Below, piece by piece: positions 1 to 9,701 of a stretch of DNA of 64,000 bases. The stretch's first letter is position 1; each line of letters begins with the position of its first letter. The notes beneath the pieces were generated by a model, which saw only the letters and a program-made list of their open reading frames with translations, ran no database searches and was not told where the DNA came from. Both the position numbers and the translations under genes were made by a program. The stretch comes from Bifidobacterium mizhiense (lineage in GTDB: Bacteria > Actinomycetota > Actinomycetes > Actinomycetales > Bifidobacteriaceae): positions 248,001 through 312,000 of the forward strand of contig NZ_BPWE01000001.1 of NCBI RefSeq assembly GCF_020884755.1. Direction: 5' to 3'.

Positions 1-77
1 TTGTGCTGCAGGGTGCGGGCCTCTTCCTGCGCCAGCACAATCACCCGCCGCGCACGGTCGGTAAACCGTTCGAACAT
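1..77 (-). CDS. clpC: ATP-dependent Clp protease ATPase subunit ClpC (5' end only)
   Basis: Only the first 25 codons lie in the window; the rest continues beyond base 1. The visible N-terminus starts MFERFTDRARRVIVLAQEEA, the hallmark first helix of the Clp N-domain of ClpC, which recognises adaptors and substrates before unfolding and delivery to ClpP. The ATG at 75-77 is preceded on the minus strand by GGAAGG, a good ribosome binding site. The truncation is the window edge, not a mutation. The family call is firm despite the short length because this N-terminus is very conserved among actinobacteria and Firmicutes. Confidence 0.9.
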   Translation of the reverse strand, partial: MFERFTDRARRVIVLAQEEARTLQH

Positions 78-149
78 ACTTGTCCTTCCCTTTGATCCGT
101 AATTCACTCTACAGATTTACGGTGACGTTTATTCTCGGCCCGCCGGTGA

Positions 150-166
150 TTGCGCTCTGAACGCAA
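150..166. promoter_or_regulatory. Perfect inverted repeat upstream of clpC, possible operator
   Basis: TTGCG and CGCAA flank a 7-base spacer about 75 bases upstream of the clpC start. The position fits a regulator of clpC. ClgR, the actinobacterial activator of clp genes, binds a CGC/GCG-type dyad, so this could be a ClgR-like box, but the spacing does not exactly match what I remember of that motif. The repeat is seen directly; the regulator is inference. Confidence 0.3.
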
Positions 167-179
167 CGAGGCCTTGGAA

Positions 180-1178
180 TCAGTCCTCTGAGCCGTCTTC
201 TGACTGCATCTGCTCCATGAGTTCCACCTCAGGGCGCTCCTCACGGGGCTTCTGCCTGACCACATCGATATGAAGATCGTCATAGGCCGGTTGGGACTGG
301 ACCCAGAGATGGGACTCCTCCTGGGGTTCGATCTCGGAATGCTCGCCGCAGCCATGATCCAGGGAGACCACGCGTCCATCGTCCGGGCTCCAACGGTTGG
401 CACATACACCAAACATGGTCCCAAGGTCACCTGCCAGCGGAATCATGAAGCCACAGGTCTCGCAGGCCTTGCCCTTGGCTGTGCGGGTCGACAGGGACTT
501 GGGACCGTGCTGCCCCTCGTACCAGCGCTTGGCGGTGGCCGTCCTGGCCTCGGCGGTCATCACGTGTCGGCGGCTCAGAGCGAAGCGGTCGACAGCCTCA
601 TCCAAATCAGCGGAAGAGGTCTGTGCGCCGAGGGAAGCCTGATCTTTAGGTTCCTGCTCCTGAGCGTCTTTTTCTTCACCTGGGCGGCCTACCAGGCGAA
701 AAACCACACCATCAGCATCAACCGAGGCTGACTCTTTCTGGCCTTCTTCATTATCTTCAGGGTTATTATCTTCAGGGTTCTGCTGTACTTCAGAATTCTG
801 ATAACCGGCTTGCACAGGCTTGTATCCTGCTATCAGCCTGGGGTCGTCCGGCTCGGTTCCCATGACATCGGTCACGCTCAGATCCGAGGGCAGCAGGCGA
901 TCCTTCCAGGGAACCCATGCCGGGGGCTGCAGGGCCGCATCGGTAGGCACCAGAGAGGATTCATCCACAGTCCAGGTATCGGCATCCTCATCGCGGTAGA
1001 GGGTGACCGACCACTGCCAGCCCTCATAACCCTTGATGGCCGAGGCGAACCGGTAGTCCCAGACTCCGTCCCCAATCAGGGTGCGGCCGACCAATTCACC
1101 GACCTCATCACTGTCGGCGGCCACGCTCAGAGCCACTCGCCTGGCCAGTTCCTCAGGATCCAGGTCCTCTTGAACCAT
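180..1178 (-). CDS. DUF3027 domain protein with C-terminal zinc-ribbon-like Cys cluster
   Basis: A 332-residue actinobacterial protein of unknown function. The N-terminal ~110 residues carry the DUF3027 signature, including GYEGWQWSVTL and PPAWVPWKDRL. The middle (about residues 125-190) is low-complexity, rich in Glu, Gln, Asn and Asp. The C-terminal third (about 235-285) has CETC, then two further Cys in contexts VCANRWSPDDG and HGCGEH, a spacing that suggests a bound zinc. The protein is soluble with no signal peptide. It lies directly downstream of a cold-shock protein gene, a pairing common in actinobacteria, which hints at a nucleic-acid-related role. The exact function is unknown. Confidence 0.8.
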   Translation of the reverse strand: MVQEDLDPEELARRVALSVAADSDEVGELVGRTLIGDGVWDYRFASAIKGYEGWQWSVTLYRDEDADTWTVDESSLVPTDAALQPPAWVPWKDRLLPSDLSVTDVMGTEPDDPRLIAGYKPVQAGYQNSEVQQNPEDNNPEDNEEGQKESASVDADGVVFRLVGRPGEEKDAQEQEPKDQASLGAQTSSADLDEAVDRFALSRRHVMTAEARTATAKRWYEGQHGPKSLSTRTAKGKACETCGFMIPLAGDLGTMFGVCANRWSPDDGRVVSLDHGCGEHSEIEPQEESHLWVQSQPAYDDLHIDVVRQKPREERPEVELMEQMQSEDGSED

Positions 1179-1246
1179 CTATCACACCTTCATCATCAGT
1201 TGGACCGAACCAGGCCGATCCAGATCGGATTCTTCTCGCCGCCCAC

Positions 1247-1636
1247 TCAGTCCGGCACGTCAAAGTCATCGGCCACAGCCCTCAGGAGGGTGGCCAGCTT
1301 GGCGGATTCAGCCCGACCTGGATAGTGGTGCCGGCGCAGGCCATTGCCCGCGGAGTCCAGCAGCTTGATCAGATCCTCCACGATGGCGGCCATATCGTCC
1401 GGATCGGGTCGCTTGGCACGCAGAATGGAGGGGGTCGGCCCCACCAGCTTCAGATCCAGGGCCTGGGGACCCTTGCGGCCCTCAGCCACCGAGAACTCCA
1501 CCCGGGATCCCTTGCGTAAGGTAGATACCCCAGCAGGCAGGGCTGATGAGGGCAGGAAGACATCCCCACCTTGTTCATCCGTGATGAACCCGAACCCCCG
1601 CTTGGCGTCGTACCACCGTACTCTCCCGCTGGGCAT
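1247..1636 (-). CDS. Cold-shock domain protein with C-terminal extension
   Basis: A 129-residue protein with an N-terminal cold-shock domain (residues 1-65). The RNP1-type KRGFGFI and RNP2-type DVFLPSSAL motifs for single-stranded nucleic acid binding are visible. A further ~60 residues include a short helical stretch (MAAIVEDLIKLLDSAGNGL) of unknown role; ordinary Csp proteins are only ~67 residues. GGAAG lies about nine bases before the ATG. The gene is followed by the DUF3027 gene in the same direction. It probably acts as an RNA chaperone or regulator in the cytoplasm. Family certain, specific target unknown. Confidence 0.9.
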   Translation of the reverse strand: MPSGRVRWYDAKRGFGFITDEQGGDVFLPSSALPAGVSTLRKGSRVEFSVAEGRKGPQALDLKLVGPTPSILRAKRPDPDDMAAIVEDLIKLLDSAGNGLRRHHYPGRAESAKLATLLRAVADDFDVPD

Positions 1637-1722
1637 GCTCTGCCACTTCCTTACGTTACTTCTTGAACAGGTATATCCGGAATCAGTCTACCTGACCCGG
1701 GCGGGCAGGACGACCCATCTTG

Positions 1723-3687
1723 TCATGGGCGTACGGGACTGTTGGCGGCAAGATTGGTCTGGCCTTCAGCGCGCCCCTGATCCCGGTTGGCGCCCTGGGG
1801 TATGACGATGGTGAAGGTCAAGCCGCCCCCCGGAGTCTGCGAGGCACAGATGAACCCCTGGTGGGCCTTGACGATGGACTGGACAATGGCCAGTCCAAGC
1901 CCCGTGCCGCCTTTCTCCCGAGCCCTGGATGGGTCTGCCGTGTAGAAGCGCTCGAAGAGCCTGGACCTGGATTCCTCCGGGACACCAGGCCCGTGGTCGA
2001 CCACTCGGATGATGGCGTAGTCGGTGCCCACATGGCTGTTCTCTGCCACCTGGATCGCCTCGGTCAGGTGTCCCAGCGAGGACTCAGTGGCCTCCAACCT
2101 GGTCAAATCGGCTGGAGCGATGGTCGCCTTGACCAGGCCCAGCCCCACCTGGACCGGCGAATCAGATGGGGTGTAGCGGTGGATATTGCCCACGATATTG
2201 GTAATCACCTGACGCAGGCGGCTGGGGTCGCCAGTCACCGGTACCGATGGCAGGGAACCCTCCTGGATGTCCAAGCTGACGGCTGGGCCAAGGTGGTCGC
2301 CCACGGTGATCTTTTCCTTGTTGCGCCCCTTGAGGCCTGGCAGACCCTTGTTGGGCGTGACCGGCATCTCTTGGGGGGCGGGTTGATCTTCGGTGTGCAG
2401 GCAGACCTTTCCTGTAGCCACTTCTCTGCCCGGGTCCAAGGCATGCAGGTCGTCCACCCCGTCTCGCACCAGTCCAGTCAGATCGACCGGTAGGGTCGGA
2501 TCGATCCCCCTGCCCTCATCCAGGCGCGCAAGCGAGAGCAGATCCGTGACCAGGACCGTCATCCTGGTCGAAGAGTCCTCGATGTGCTGGATGGACTTGT
2601 CGGCCCGCTCCAGAGCACCTGGATAGTCGCGCTGCATCCTGTAGAGCTCTGCATAGCCGTGGATGGCGGCCAGAGGGGTACGAAGCTCATGGCTGGCATC
2701 CGAAACGAACTGCTTCATTTTCTCGGTGGTCTGGCGCTGCTCGTCGAAGGAACGCTCGATTCGCGCCAGCATGGCGTTCAGGGATGCTGCCAGGGAACCC
2801 ACCTCGGTATTCTCGGGGAAGCTGGGAATGCGTTGAGATAGGTCACCGGCCGCTATCTTGGCAGCGGTCTTCTCAATGCGTTTGAGGGGAACCAGGGTGG
2901 ACTGGATCAGCAGGACCGATATGACTCCACCCAGAAGGACCACAACAACGGAAATGATCATGCAGAAAGCCGTCAGATCGTGCACGGCCTCGCCCTGGTC
3001 GCTCATGGACAGACCGATGAAGAGGACGCCGCTGATTTCGGAGCCGTCCAGTTCATTGCGCAGCTTCCACTGCATGGCCACCACCCGCCAGGAGGCCCGG
3101 GCTCGCTTCATGGTGTCCCGGTCTGGCGAAGCCTGTCGAGAGACGCGCACATAGGCCGGCACCGTGGTCGGCTTGCCCAGAGGTATCGAATCCAGGCTGC
3201 CGTCGGCGGGCAGACGCGGGCGGGATATGACACCGTTGACCTGCATGGGATTCAGATCGTCCGAAATAATGTGCAGCTTATCGTCGCGGATCTGCAGGAA
3301 GTAATCAGTGGGGCCAAGGCCATTCTTGCTCAGGTCCTCCTGGCGCAGAAGGGTGGCGTTGCGGATGCCCAGGTTGGCCTGGCGAATCAGCTGGGAGTCC
3401 GTGCGCTTCATCAGATAGTCGTCGGCCATCTGGCAGATGGCCACAGAGACGCCCACCGTACCCACGATGAGCAGGATGAGCATGCTGGCTACAAGTTTGG
3501 TGCTTAGGGGAATGGCAGCCAGCGGCGACCTGTGCATGGACCGACCCCTCGATCTGCCGGAGCCGTTTCCCTTGTCAGAATCCGAACCCATGGCTGAGTT
3601 GGCCCTGTCAGCCGACCTCGGGTCGTGAGTAGCCGACGGTTCTGCCATAGGGGTCGAGCCCAAGGGACTAGTCGCCATCGCCGCCAT
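1723..3687 (-). CDS. Sensor histidine kinase (HAMP, HisKA, HATPase)
   Basis: A 654-residue membrane kinase. A Ser/Gly-rich cytoplasmic N-terminus of about 55 residues precedes TM1 (about 60-84), an extracytoplasmic sensor of ~145 residues, TM2 (about 232-258), a HAMP linker, an H-box (SDASHELRTPLAAIHGY), an N-box (ITNIVGNIHRYTP), and G-boxes (VDHGPGVP, GGTGLGLAIVQ). About 50 extra residues with a Pro- and Lys-rich stretch separate the dimerisation domain from the ATPase core. It overlaps the upstream response regulator gene by 20 bases and is surely its partner. It resembles the TcrY/TrcS/MtrB-like group of actinobacteria. The signal sensed is unknown. Confidence 0.92.
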   Translation of the reverse strand: MAAMATSPLGSTPMAEPSATHDPRSADRANSAMGSDSDKGNGSGRSRGRSMHRSPLAAIPLSTKLVASMLILLIVGTVGVSVAICQMADDYLMKRTDSQLIRQANLGIRNATLLRQEDLSKNGLGPTDYFLQIRDDKLHIISDDLNPMQVNGVISRPRLPADGSLDSIPLGKPTTVPAYVRVSRQASPDRDTMKRARASWRVVAMQWKLRNELDGSEISGVLFIGLSMSDQGEAVHDLTAFCMIISVVVVLLGGVISVLLIQSTLVPLKRIEKTAAKIAAGDLSQRIPSFPENTEVGSLAASLNAMLARIERSFDEQRQTTEKMKQFVSDASHELRTPLAAIHGYAELYRMQRDYPGALERADKSIQHIEDSSTRMTVLVTDLLSLARLDEGRGIDPTLPVDLTGLVRDGVDDLHALDPGREVATGKVCLHTEDQPAPQEMPVTPNKGLPGLKGRNKEKITVGDHLGPAVSLDIQEGSLPSVPVTGDPSRLRQVITNIVGNIHRYTPSDSPVQVGLGLVKATIAPADLTRLEATESSLGHLTEAIQVAENSHVGTDYAIIRVVDHGPGVPEESRSRLFERFYTADPSRAREKGGTGLGLAIVQSIVKAHQGFICASQTPGGGLTFTIVIPQGANRDQGRAEGQTNLAANSPVRP

Positions 3688-4426
3688 CCGATGCGTTCTG
3701 CCTAGGGGCCCGAATCATGTAACCGATGCCCCGCTTGGTCTCGATCAGCGGGGTGACCTTGCGCTCCCCACCGTGTCCGTCGCTGATGGTGATGCCATCC
3801 ACCTTCTTGCGCAGGTAGGAGATGTAGGACTCCACAATGGCCGCATCCCCACCCCAGTCGTACTGCCAGACATGATCCAGAATCTGCGCCTTGCTGAGCA
3901 CACGGCCCTCATTGTCCATCAGGTAGCGCAGCAGCTTGTATTCGGTCGGGCTCAGATCGATGGGTCGACCCGCCCTGGTGACGTCGTGCGAATCCTCGTT
4001 GATTTCCAGATCCCCTACGCGGATGATCGGATCGTCCTCCTGATGCTCGCGCGTCCTGCGCAATATGGCCTTGATCCTGGCCACAACCTCCTCCAGGCTG
4101 AAAGGTTTGGTCACGTAGTCGTCGCCGCCCACAGTCAGTCCCATGACCTTGTCCTGGGTATCATCCCTGGCCGTCAGGAAGAGCACCGGCGCCTCGATTC
4201 CCTCCTGACGGATACGGGAGGTGACCGTGAATCCATCGATATCAGGCAACATGACATCCAGGACGATCAGATCGGGCTGGACGCGCTCAATGACCTGAAT
4301 GGCCTCGGAGCCGGACGCCGCGGTCTCGACTGCAAAGCCCGCGAAATGCAGGGAGGCCACCAGCAGATCCCTGATGGACGGTTCGTCGTCGACCACGACC
4401 AGTTGTGCTTGCGTCGGTTTGCTCAT
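3668..4426 (-). CDS. OmpR-family response regulator
   Basis: A 252-residue DNA-binding regulator. The receiver domain (about 8-120) has the acidic pair DDE near residue 13, the phospho-acceptor Asp57 in LIVLDVMLPD, and the conserved Lys in DYVTKPFSLEE. A winged-helix domain follows (about 140-242, SPTEYKLLRYLMDNEGRVLSK ... YLRKKV). The short Asn/Gly/Asp tail is unremarkable. It overlaps the histidine kinase downstream and follows the TPM-domain gene by four bases, so all three are probably one transcript. It resembles TcrR/TrcR-type regulators. Its target genes are not evident. Confidence 0.93.
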   Translation of the reverse strand: MSKPTQAQLVVVDDEPSIRDLLVASLHFAGFAVETAASGSEAIQVIERVQPDLIVLDVMLPDIDGFTVTSRIRQEGIEAPVLFLTARDDTQDKVMGLTVGGDDYVTKPFSLEEVVARIKAILRRTREHQEDDPIIRVGDLEINEDSHDVTRAGRPIDLSPTEYKLLRYLMDNEGRVLSKAQILDHVWQYDWGGDAAIVESYISYLRKKVDGITISDGHGGERKVTPLIETKRGIGYMIRAPRQNASDGGDGD

Positions 4427-4430
4427 GGTT

Positions 4431-5222
4431 TCAGCTTGCCGCGTCTTTCTGGGTATTATCTGATAGTTTGCTGACCGTCTCTGCCGGGCGTAATTGTTTC
4501 TTCGCAGCGCCGGACTTGCGATGATGAGCCCCGGTTCGGCTACTGCGACGCCACCAAATCGTAACGGCTACGCCCAGCACGATCAGGACGACAACCGTCG
4601 CCGAAAGAGCAATGATCATCACCCGGCGATGCCGGTGGTTTTGGTCAAGAGTCTCAACCTGGTCCATCATGGCCTTGGCCGAGCCCACCCAGTCGGGATT
4701 GCGGCCCTTGGTGACCGGCTCCAGAGCCGCCTGCGAGAGCTGATCCACGCTGGATTGGTCCTTGAGCCAGGCCTGCGAGTTGCTGGAGACCGCCACGACC
4801 AATTTGCCGTCCTGAGAGGCCACAGCCAGCAGGACCGTGTCGTGGGTGGGCTTCATCGATTCGAGCACCCTGGATGCCCAGGTCTCAGGCTTAACACCCT
4901 GATAGAAATGCGGAAGGTAGAGCAGTCGGACCGATACTCCTGTCTGCTGCGCGGTTTCCTCGATAGCATCCTTGACTGATCCCACGTCCGAACCCAGCAA
5001 ATTCTGCGGATCGGTGATCGTGTCGGTCATGGTTCCGGCCCCAGTCTTAGGCTCATCGGCAAAAGCCCTGATCGGTTCTAGGACGCCGACCATCACAATC
5101 ATCAGGAGCAGGAAAGCCAGCACCCGCCTTATGGGTGAAACGCCGACCGGATTCGTCTTGTGGAAGGGGACTCGTTCGACCACATGGGTCCTCGGACGGG
5201 GCAACTGCTTGAACACTGTCAT
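4431..5222 (-). CDS. TPM-domain membrane protein
   Basis: About 263 residues from the ATG at 5222 (an in-frame GTG lies three codons upstream). A hydrophobic segment at about 30-52 is followed by a TPM (TLP18.3/Psb32/MOLO-1) domain at about 70-185, with QTGVSVRLLYLPHFYQG and DTVLLAVASQDGKLVVAVSSN typical of the fold. A second TM (about 200-224) is followed by a basic tail. The predicted topology puts the TPM domain outside the membrane. TPM proteins are linked to envelope stress and membrane-protein quality control, but no reaction is established. It is the first gene of the transcript with the two-component system, so it may modulate or report to the kinase (inference). Confidence 0.75.
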   Translation of the reverse strand: MTVFKQLPRPRTHVVERVPFHKTNPVGVSPIRRVLAFLLLMIVMVGVLEPIRAFADEPKTGAGTMTDTITDPQNLLGSDVGSVKDAIEETAQQTGVSVRLLYLPHFYQGVKPETWASRVLESMKPTHDTVLLAVASQDGKLVVAVSSNSQAWLKDQSSVDQLSQAALEPVTKGRNPDWVGSAKAMMDQVETLDQNHRHRRVMIIALSATVVVLIVLGVAVTIWWRRSSRTGAHHRKSGAAKKQLRPAETVSKLSDNTQKDAAS

Positions 5223-5291
5223 AGTGTCCACAGTAGCGGTTGACGGCAGTGGACTCCCCCACCATCACCGCCATTCACGGAAAGGACAATC

Positions 5292-5585
5292 ATGACACGG
5301 TTCCAAGTTGATTCGGATCAGATACAGACGGCCTCCGGCGCGGTCAGCGGCTCAATAGGAGCCATCAGAGATGCCGTGGCGGGAATGTACACCAATCTGG
5401 ACAATCTGCAAAGCGTCTGGCAGGGCTCGGCGGCCAGCCAATTCGCCACGGTGGCCCAGCAGTGGCGCGCCTCGCAGGCTCAGATGGAACAGGCGCTTGA
5501 AGGTATCCAGGCAGCTCTGACACAGGCATCGTCGCTCTATGCGGACACCGAGGCCCAGGCCACCTGTCTATTCGCCGGAGCCTGA
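5292..5585 (+). CDS. WXG100-family (ESAT-6-like) protein
   Basis: A 97-residue helical hairpin protein of classical WXG100 length. Trp43 sits in SVWQGSAA at the turn between two predicted helices. Near the C-terminus YADTE fits the YxxxD/E secretion signal of type VII substrates. No signal peptide is present. AAAGGA precedes the ATG. The gene is monocistronic, divergent from the TPM-domain gene and convergent with groEL. Such proteins are usually exported as dimers by an EccC ATPase; no EccC or other type VII machinery gene is in this window, so a distant locus must serve it if it is secreted. Confidence 0.9.
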   Translation: MTRFQVDSDQIQTASGAVSGSIGAIRDAVAGMYTNLDNLQSVWQGSAASQFATVAQQWRASQAQMEQALEGIQAALTQASSLYADTEAQATCLFAGA

Positions 5586-5700
5586 CACCTGGTTGATGCA
5601 TGCAGGCAACCTGAAGCTATGTAATCATGGCGGATCGGCACTAGATCTGGCAAGCATATGTGGAAAACGAAAACAGACGGTCAACGAGTACAAGAACAGA

Positions 5701-5743
5701 GACAGGGGCCTGCACACCATTATCCGGTGCGCAGGCCCCTGTC
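5701..5743. terminator. Strong GC-rich hairpin between the WXG100 gene and groEL
   Basis: GACAGGGGCCTGC pairs with GCAGGCCCCTGTC, and the stem continues inward with CACC/GGTG after one mismatch. It lies between convergent genes and probably ends groEL transcription (minus), possibly also that of the WXG100 gene. The T-run is poor on both strands. The stretch 5586-5700 contains no gene. Confidence 0.7.
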
Positions 5744-5792
5744 CTTGGCGATCAATCAGTTCAGCCGAAAAGCCGGGCCGAACCTCAAGGGA

Positions 5793-7478
<1,686 letters not shown>

Positions 7479-7508
7479 TCAGCTGTCGTGTTATCACTCC
7501 CACACCTC

Positions 7509-7553
7509 GAGTGCTAATTCAGCAGATTAGCACTCGGTGGGGCCGAGTGCCAA
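7509..7553 (-). promoter_or_regulatory. HrcA operator (CIRCE) with a third half-site
   Basis: Read on the minus strand, TTGGCACTC (7545-7553), nine bases, GAGTGCTAA (7527-7535), nine bases, TTAGCACTC (7509-7517). The first two form a standard CIRCE element, the HrcA binding site controlling groEL in many bacteria; the third is an extra perfect half-site in register with the same nine-base spacing. The element lies about 95-140 bases upstream of the groEL start, consistent with repression relieved by heat shock. Confidence 0.85.
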
Positions 7554-7649
7554 CCTGAGGGGAAAATACGCTGCAGGCTGTATGTCATATCGGCCCTGAT
7601 CGATCGGCCGTGCCCACAGACGATCCGCACTCTGCTCTCAAACGAATGC

Positions 7650-7685
7650 TAAAAAAAAAATGGACCCCGGAATGACCGGGATCCA
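7650..7685 (-). terminator. Rho-independent terminator of the cold-shock gene
   Basis: On the minus strand a TGGATCCCGG / CCGGGGTCCA stem with loop TCATT and one internal mismatch is followed by about ten T residues (plus-strand A-run 7651-7660). It lies just after the cold-shock gene stop. This is the cleanest intrinsic terminator in the window. Confidence 0.9.
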
Positions 7686-7710
7686 CCATGACGAATACAG
7701 AAGACGACAA

Positions 7711-7914
7711 TCAGAGCTTGGTGACCTTGGTTGCCTGCAGACCCTTGGGGCCCTGCTCCACCTGATATTCGACCTTATCTCCCTCATCAAGGGTCTTGAA
7801 CCCGTCGGACTGAATGGCTGAGTAGTGCACGAACACGTCCTCGCCGCCATCGTCGGGATTGATGAATCCGTAACCCTTGCCAGCGCTGAAGAATTTCACA
7901 GTGCCTTGTGCCAT
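7711..7914 (-). CDS. Cold-shock protein (CspA family)
   Basis: A 67-residue single cold-shock domain protein of exactly the usual length. KGYGFI (RNP1) and DVFVHYSAI (RNP2) bind single-stranded RNA or DNA. The ATG at 7914 is preceded by AAGGAAG; an earlier in-frame start at 7932 would add six residues without a better ribosome binding site. It is monocistronic with its own terminator. It presumably melts RNA structure during cold or growth transitions. It differs from the other cold-shock protein of the window (1247-1636), which carries a C-terminal extension. Confidence 0.95.
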   Translation of the reverse strand: MAQGTVKFFSAGKGYGFINPDDGGEDVFVHYSAIQSDGFKTLDEGDKVEYQVEQGPKGLQATKVTKL

Positions 7915-8083
7915 AACTAACTTCCTTAACATAGGTGCCGCGTCACAACAGATACGAGACTGACCGCATCTGCCTGGTCGGCAAGGTCAGTTTAGGCCCA
8001 TTGATAGGGCAATTGCAAAACGCCGAGCCGAAATTCGGGAACTTTTGCCATCGAATTTCCTTGGTCGTCCGGTTGCTTGAACC

Positions 8084-8728
8084 TCACTGCATGAGGATGG
8101 CTTCCACCGGAGTGGAGGCCACTGAGGACTGCTCCACCTGGGTGATGCCCAACAGGCTGGCCACCTCCTGGGCAGTAGCCTTGTCAGCCTCGTCACGGTA
8201 ACGGACCGTACTTACGCCAGGCAGAGCGCCCTGCGGGTTGGTTGCCGTGACCGCAGTATAACCGGCATTGACCAGAACCTGACGCTTGTTGCCTGCATAA
8301 CCGGTGATCCTGGTTCCGTTGATGACCGCCACCTGTGTGCCCCTGTTGACCACGGGTGCCGGGCTGCTGCTGGATGCACTCGCCGAAGGCGATTGCGAGG
8401 ACGGTTGTGAAGCCTGGCCCTGGGAGGATTCTTCAGCAGAGGTCTTGTTCTCTGAAGCAGAGGAGGATGCAGACCGCTTGGGCAGATGGCTGCTGATGAC
8501 CCGGGAGGCATCGGTATGCGTCTGCTGCCATGGCAGGGAGCCACTGACTGCAGCCCATAAACCCAGTCCGCACAGCACGGCCAAGACCACCACCAGCAGG
8601 TAGGGCAGAACCCTGACCGACAGGGAACGAGGCCCCCGATGCACACCGACCGGCCCCTTGGGAGGGTTGTCGAACGCATCATGAACCTGGGGGCGCGCCT
8701 GCGTCCCATTGTCGCGCGTGCTAGCCAT
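8084..8728 (-). CDS. Membrane-anchored LytR_C domain protein
   Basis: A 214-residue protein: cytoplasmic N-terminus (~40 residues), one TM segment (about 41-62, PYLLVVVLAVLCGLGLWAAV), a Ser/Pro/Ala/Gln-rich wall-spanning linker (about 78-127), and a LytR_C (C-terminal LytR/CpsA/Psr-associated) domain (about 128-214), with TQVAVINGTRITGYA as the characteristic opening. The catalytic LytR-CpsA-Psr domain itself is absent, so it probably binds or regulates in the cell envelope rather than transferring glycopolymers. It is divergent from ung. Actinobacteria often have such stand-alone LytR_C proteins; the ligand is unknown. Confidence 0.8.
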   Translation of the reverse strand: MASTRDNGTQARPQVHDAFDNPPKGPVGVHRGPRSLSVRVLPYLLVVVLAVLCGLGLWAAVSGSLPWQQTHTDASRVISSHLPKRSASSSASENKTSAEESSQGQASQPSSQSPSASASSSSPAPVVNRGTQVAVINGTRITGYAGNKRQVLVNAGYTAVTATNPQGALPGVSTVRYRDEADKATAQEVASLLGITQVEQSSVASTPVEAILMQ

Positions 8729-8864
8729 GAACTCTCCTCTGCTCCACCGGATCCTGAACCATTATATGTAATGGGACGCCGGAGCAGCATCCCACTGACC
8801 ATCCGACGTTCCCGCAAGCCTGGGAGAGCCATGACAACCCTGACCGGCTCATAGCACCAAGCGA

Positions 8865-8870
8865 TATAGT
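8865..8870 (+). promoter_or_regulatory. Probable -10 box of ung, suggesting leaderless mRNA
   Basis: TATAGT ends six bases before the ung ATG and there is no Shine-Dalgarno sequence before that ATG. The spacing places the transcription start at or very near the start codon, the arrangement of leaderless mRNAs that are frequent in actinobacteria. No convincing -35 box is seen. Confidence 0.45.
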
Positions 8871-8876
8871 GACCTT

Positions 8877-9665
8877 ATGAACAGCAGCCAGCCTATTGCC
8901 GCAACCTTCCCCGCGCCGACGAACGGAACCGGTACCAACCCTCCGACCATAGCAGGAGGCCAGGGCCGACCCCATCGCAAACCTCTGAGTGCCCTGGTGG
9001 ATCCCGGCTGGGCCAAGGCTCTCGCTCCTGTCGAACCCAACATTCACCGGATGGGCGACTTCCTCAGATCCGAGCTGGCCCAGGGCCACCGCTATCTGCC
9101 TGCCAGCAAGAACATCCTGCGTGCCTTTACCATCCCCTTCGACTCCATCAAGGTCCTGATCGTGGGCCAGGATCCCTATCCGACTCCCGGGCATCCGGTA
9201 GGCCTGAGCTTCTGCGTGGATCCTGCAGTCAGCCCCATCCCCGGCTCCCTGCGCAATATCTACGCCGAGCTGAGTACTGACCTGGGCCTGCCCACGCCCT
9301 CCAACGGCGATCTGACACCTTGGACCCGGCGAGGGGTCATGCTGCTCAACCGCTGCCTGACTGTTCGGGTTGGCAAGCCGGCCAGCCACCGGAACAAGGG
9401 CTGGGAGGAGATCACCGACGCCGCCATCCGAGCTCTGAACGACAGGCGCGACCAGGAGGGCAAGATCCGGCCCCTGGTAGCCATTCTTTGGGGAAGGCAG
9501 GCCCAGAGCTTGGAGCCCCTGCTGACCAACGCGGCCATCATCAAATCCCCGCACCCCAGCCCCATGTCGGCCCGATACGGCTTCTTCGGGTCCCGTCCGT
9601 TCTCCAAGGCCAACCAAGCGCTGGAGGCCATGGGCGCCGAGCCGGTGGACTGGTCCCTGACCTGA
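8877..9665 (+). CDS. ung: Uracil-DNA glycosylase (family 1)
   Basis: A 262-residue DNA repair enzyme that excises uracil from DNA, starting base excision repair in the cytoplasm. Motif [17 protein letters not shown] contains the water-activating Asp and Tyr; [18 protein letters not shown] is the DNA-intercalation motif with catalytic His. LLNRCLTV is the uracil-specificity stretch with the Asn. The N-terminal ~35 residues are a Pro/Asn-rich extension relative to E. coli Ung. The gene has an apparently leaderless promoter and is followed by the MoxR operon after 36 bases. The family is certain. Confidence 0.96.
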   Translation: MNSSQPIAATFPAPTNGTGTNPPTIAGGQGRPHRKPLSALVDPGWAKALAPVEPNIHRMGDFLRSELAQGHRYLPASKNILRAFTIPFDSIKVLIVGQDPYPTPGHPVGLSFCVDPAVSPIPGSLRNIYAELSTDLGLPTPSNGDLTPWTRRGVMLLNRCLTVRVGKPASHRNKGWEEITDAAIRALNDRRDQEGKIRPLVAILWGRQAQSLEPLLTNAAIIKSPHPSPMSARYGFFGSRPFSKANQALEAMGAEPVDWSLT

Positions 9666-9701
9666 GTCCGGCTGGCTGAATCGTCAGGAAATGCCGTTAC
9701 C

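Noticed and set aside
7509-7535. GAGTGCTAA-N9-TTAGCACTC as the CIRCE element by itself
   Set aside because: The arms are in the reverse order to real CIRCE; the true element is 7527-7553, and this pair is explained by a third half-site.
8721-9617. Open frame on the minus strand across ung
   Set aside because: Sequence is low-complexity Gly/Val/Gln typical of antisense translation; ung is certain.
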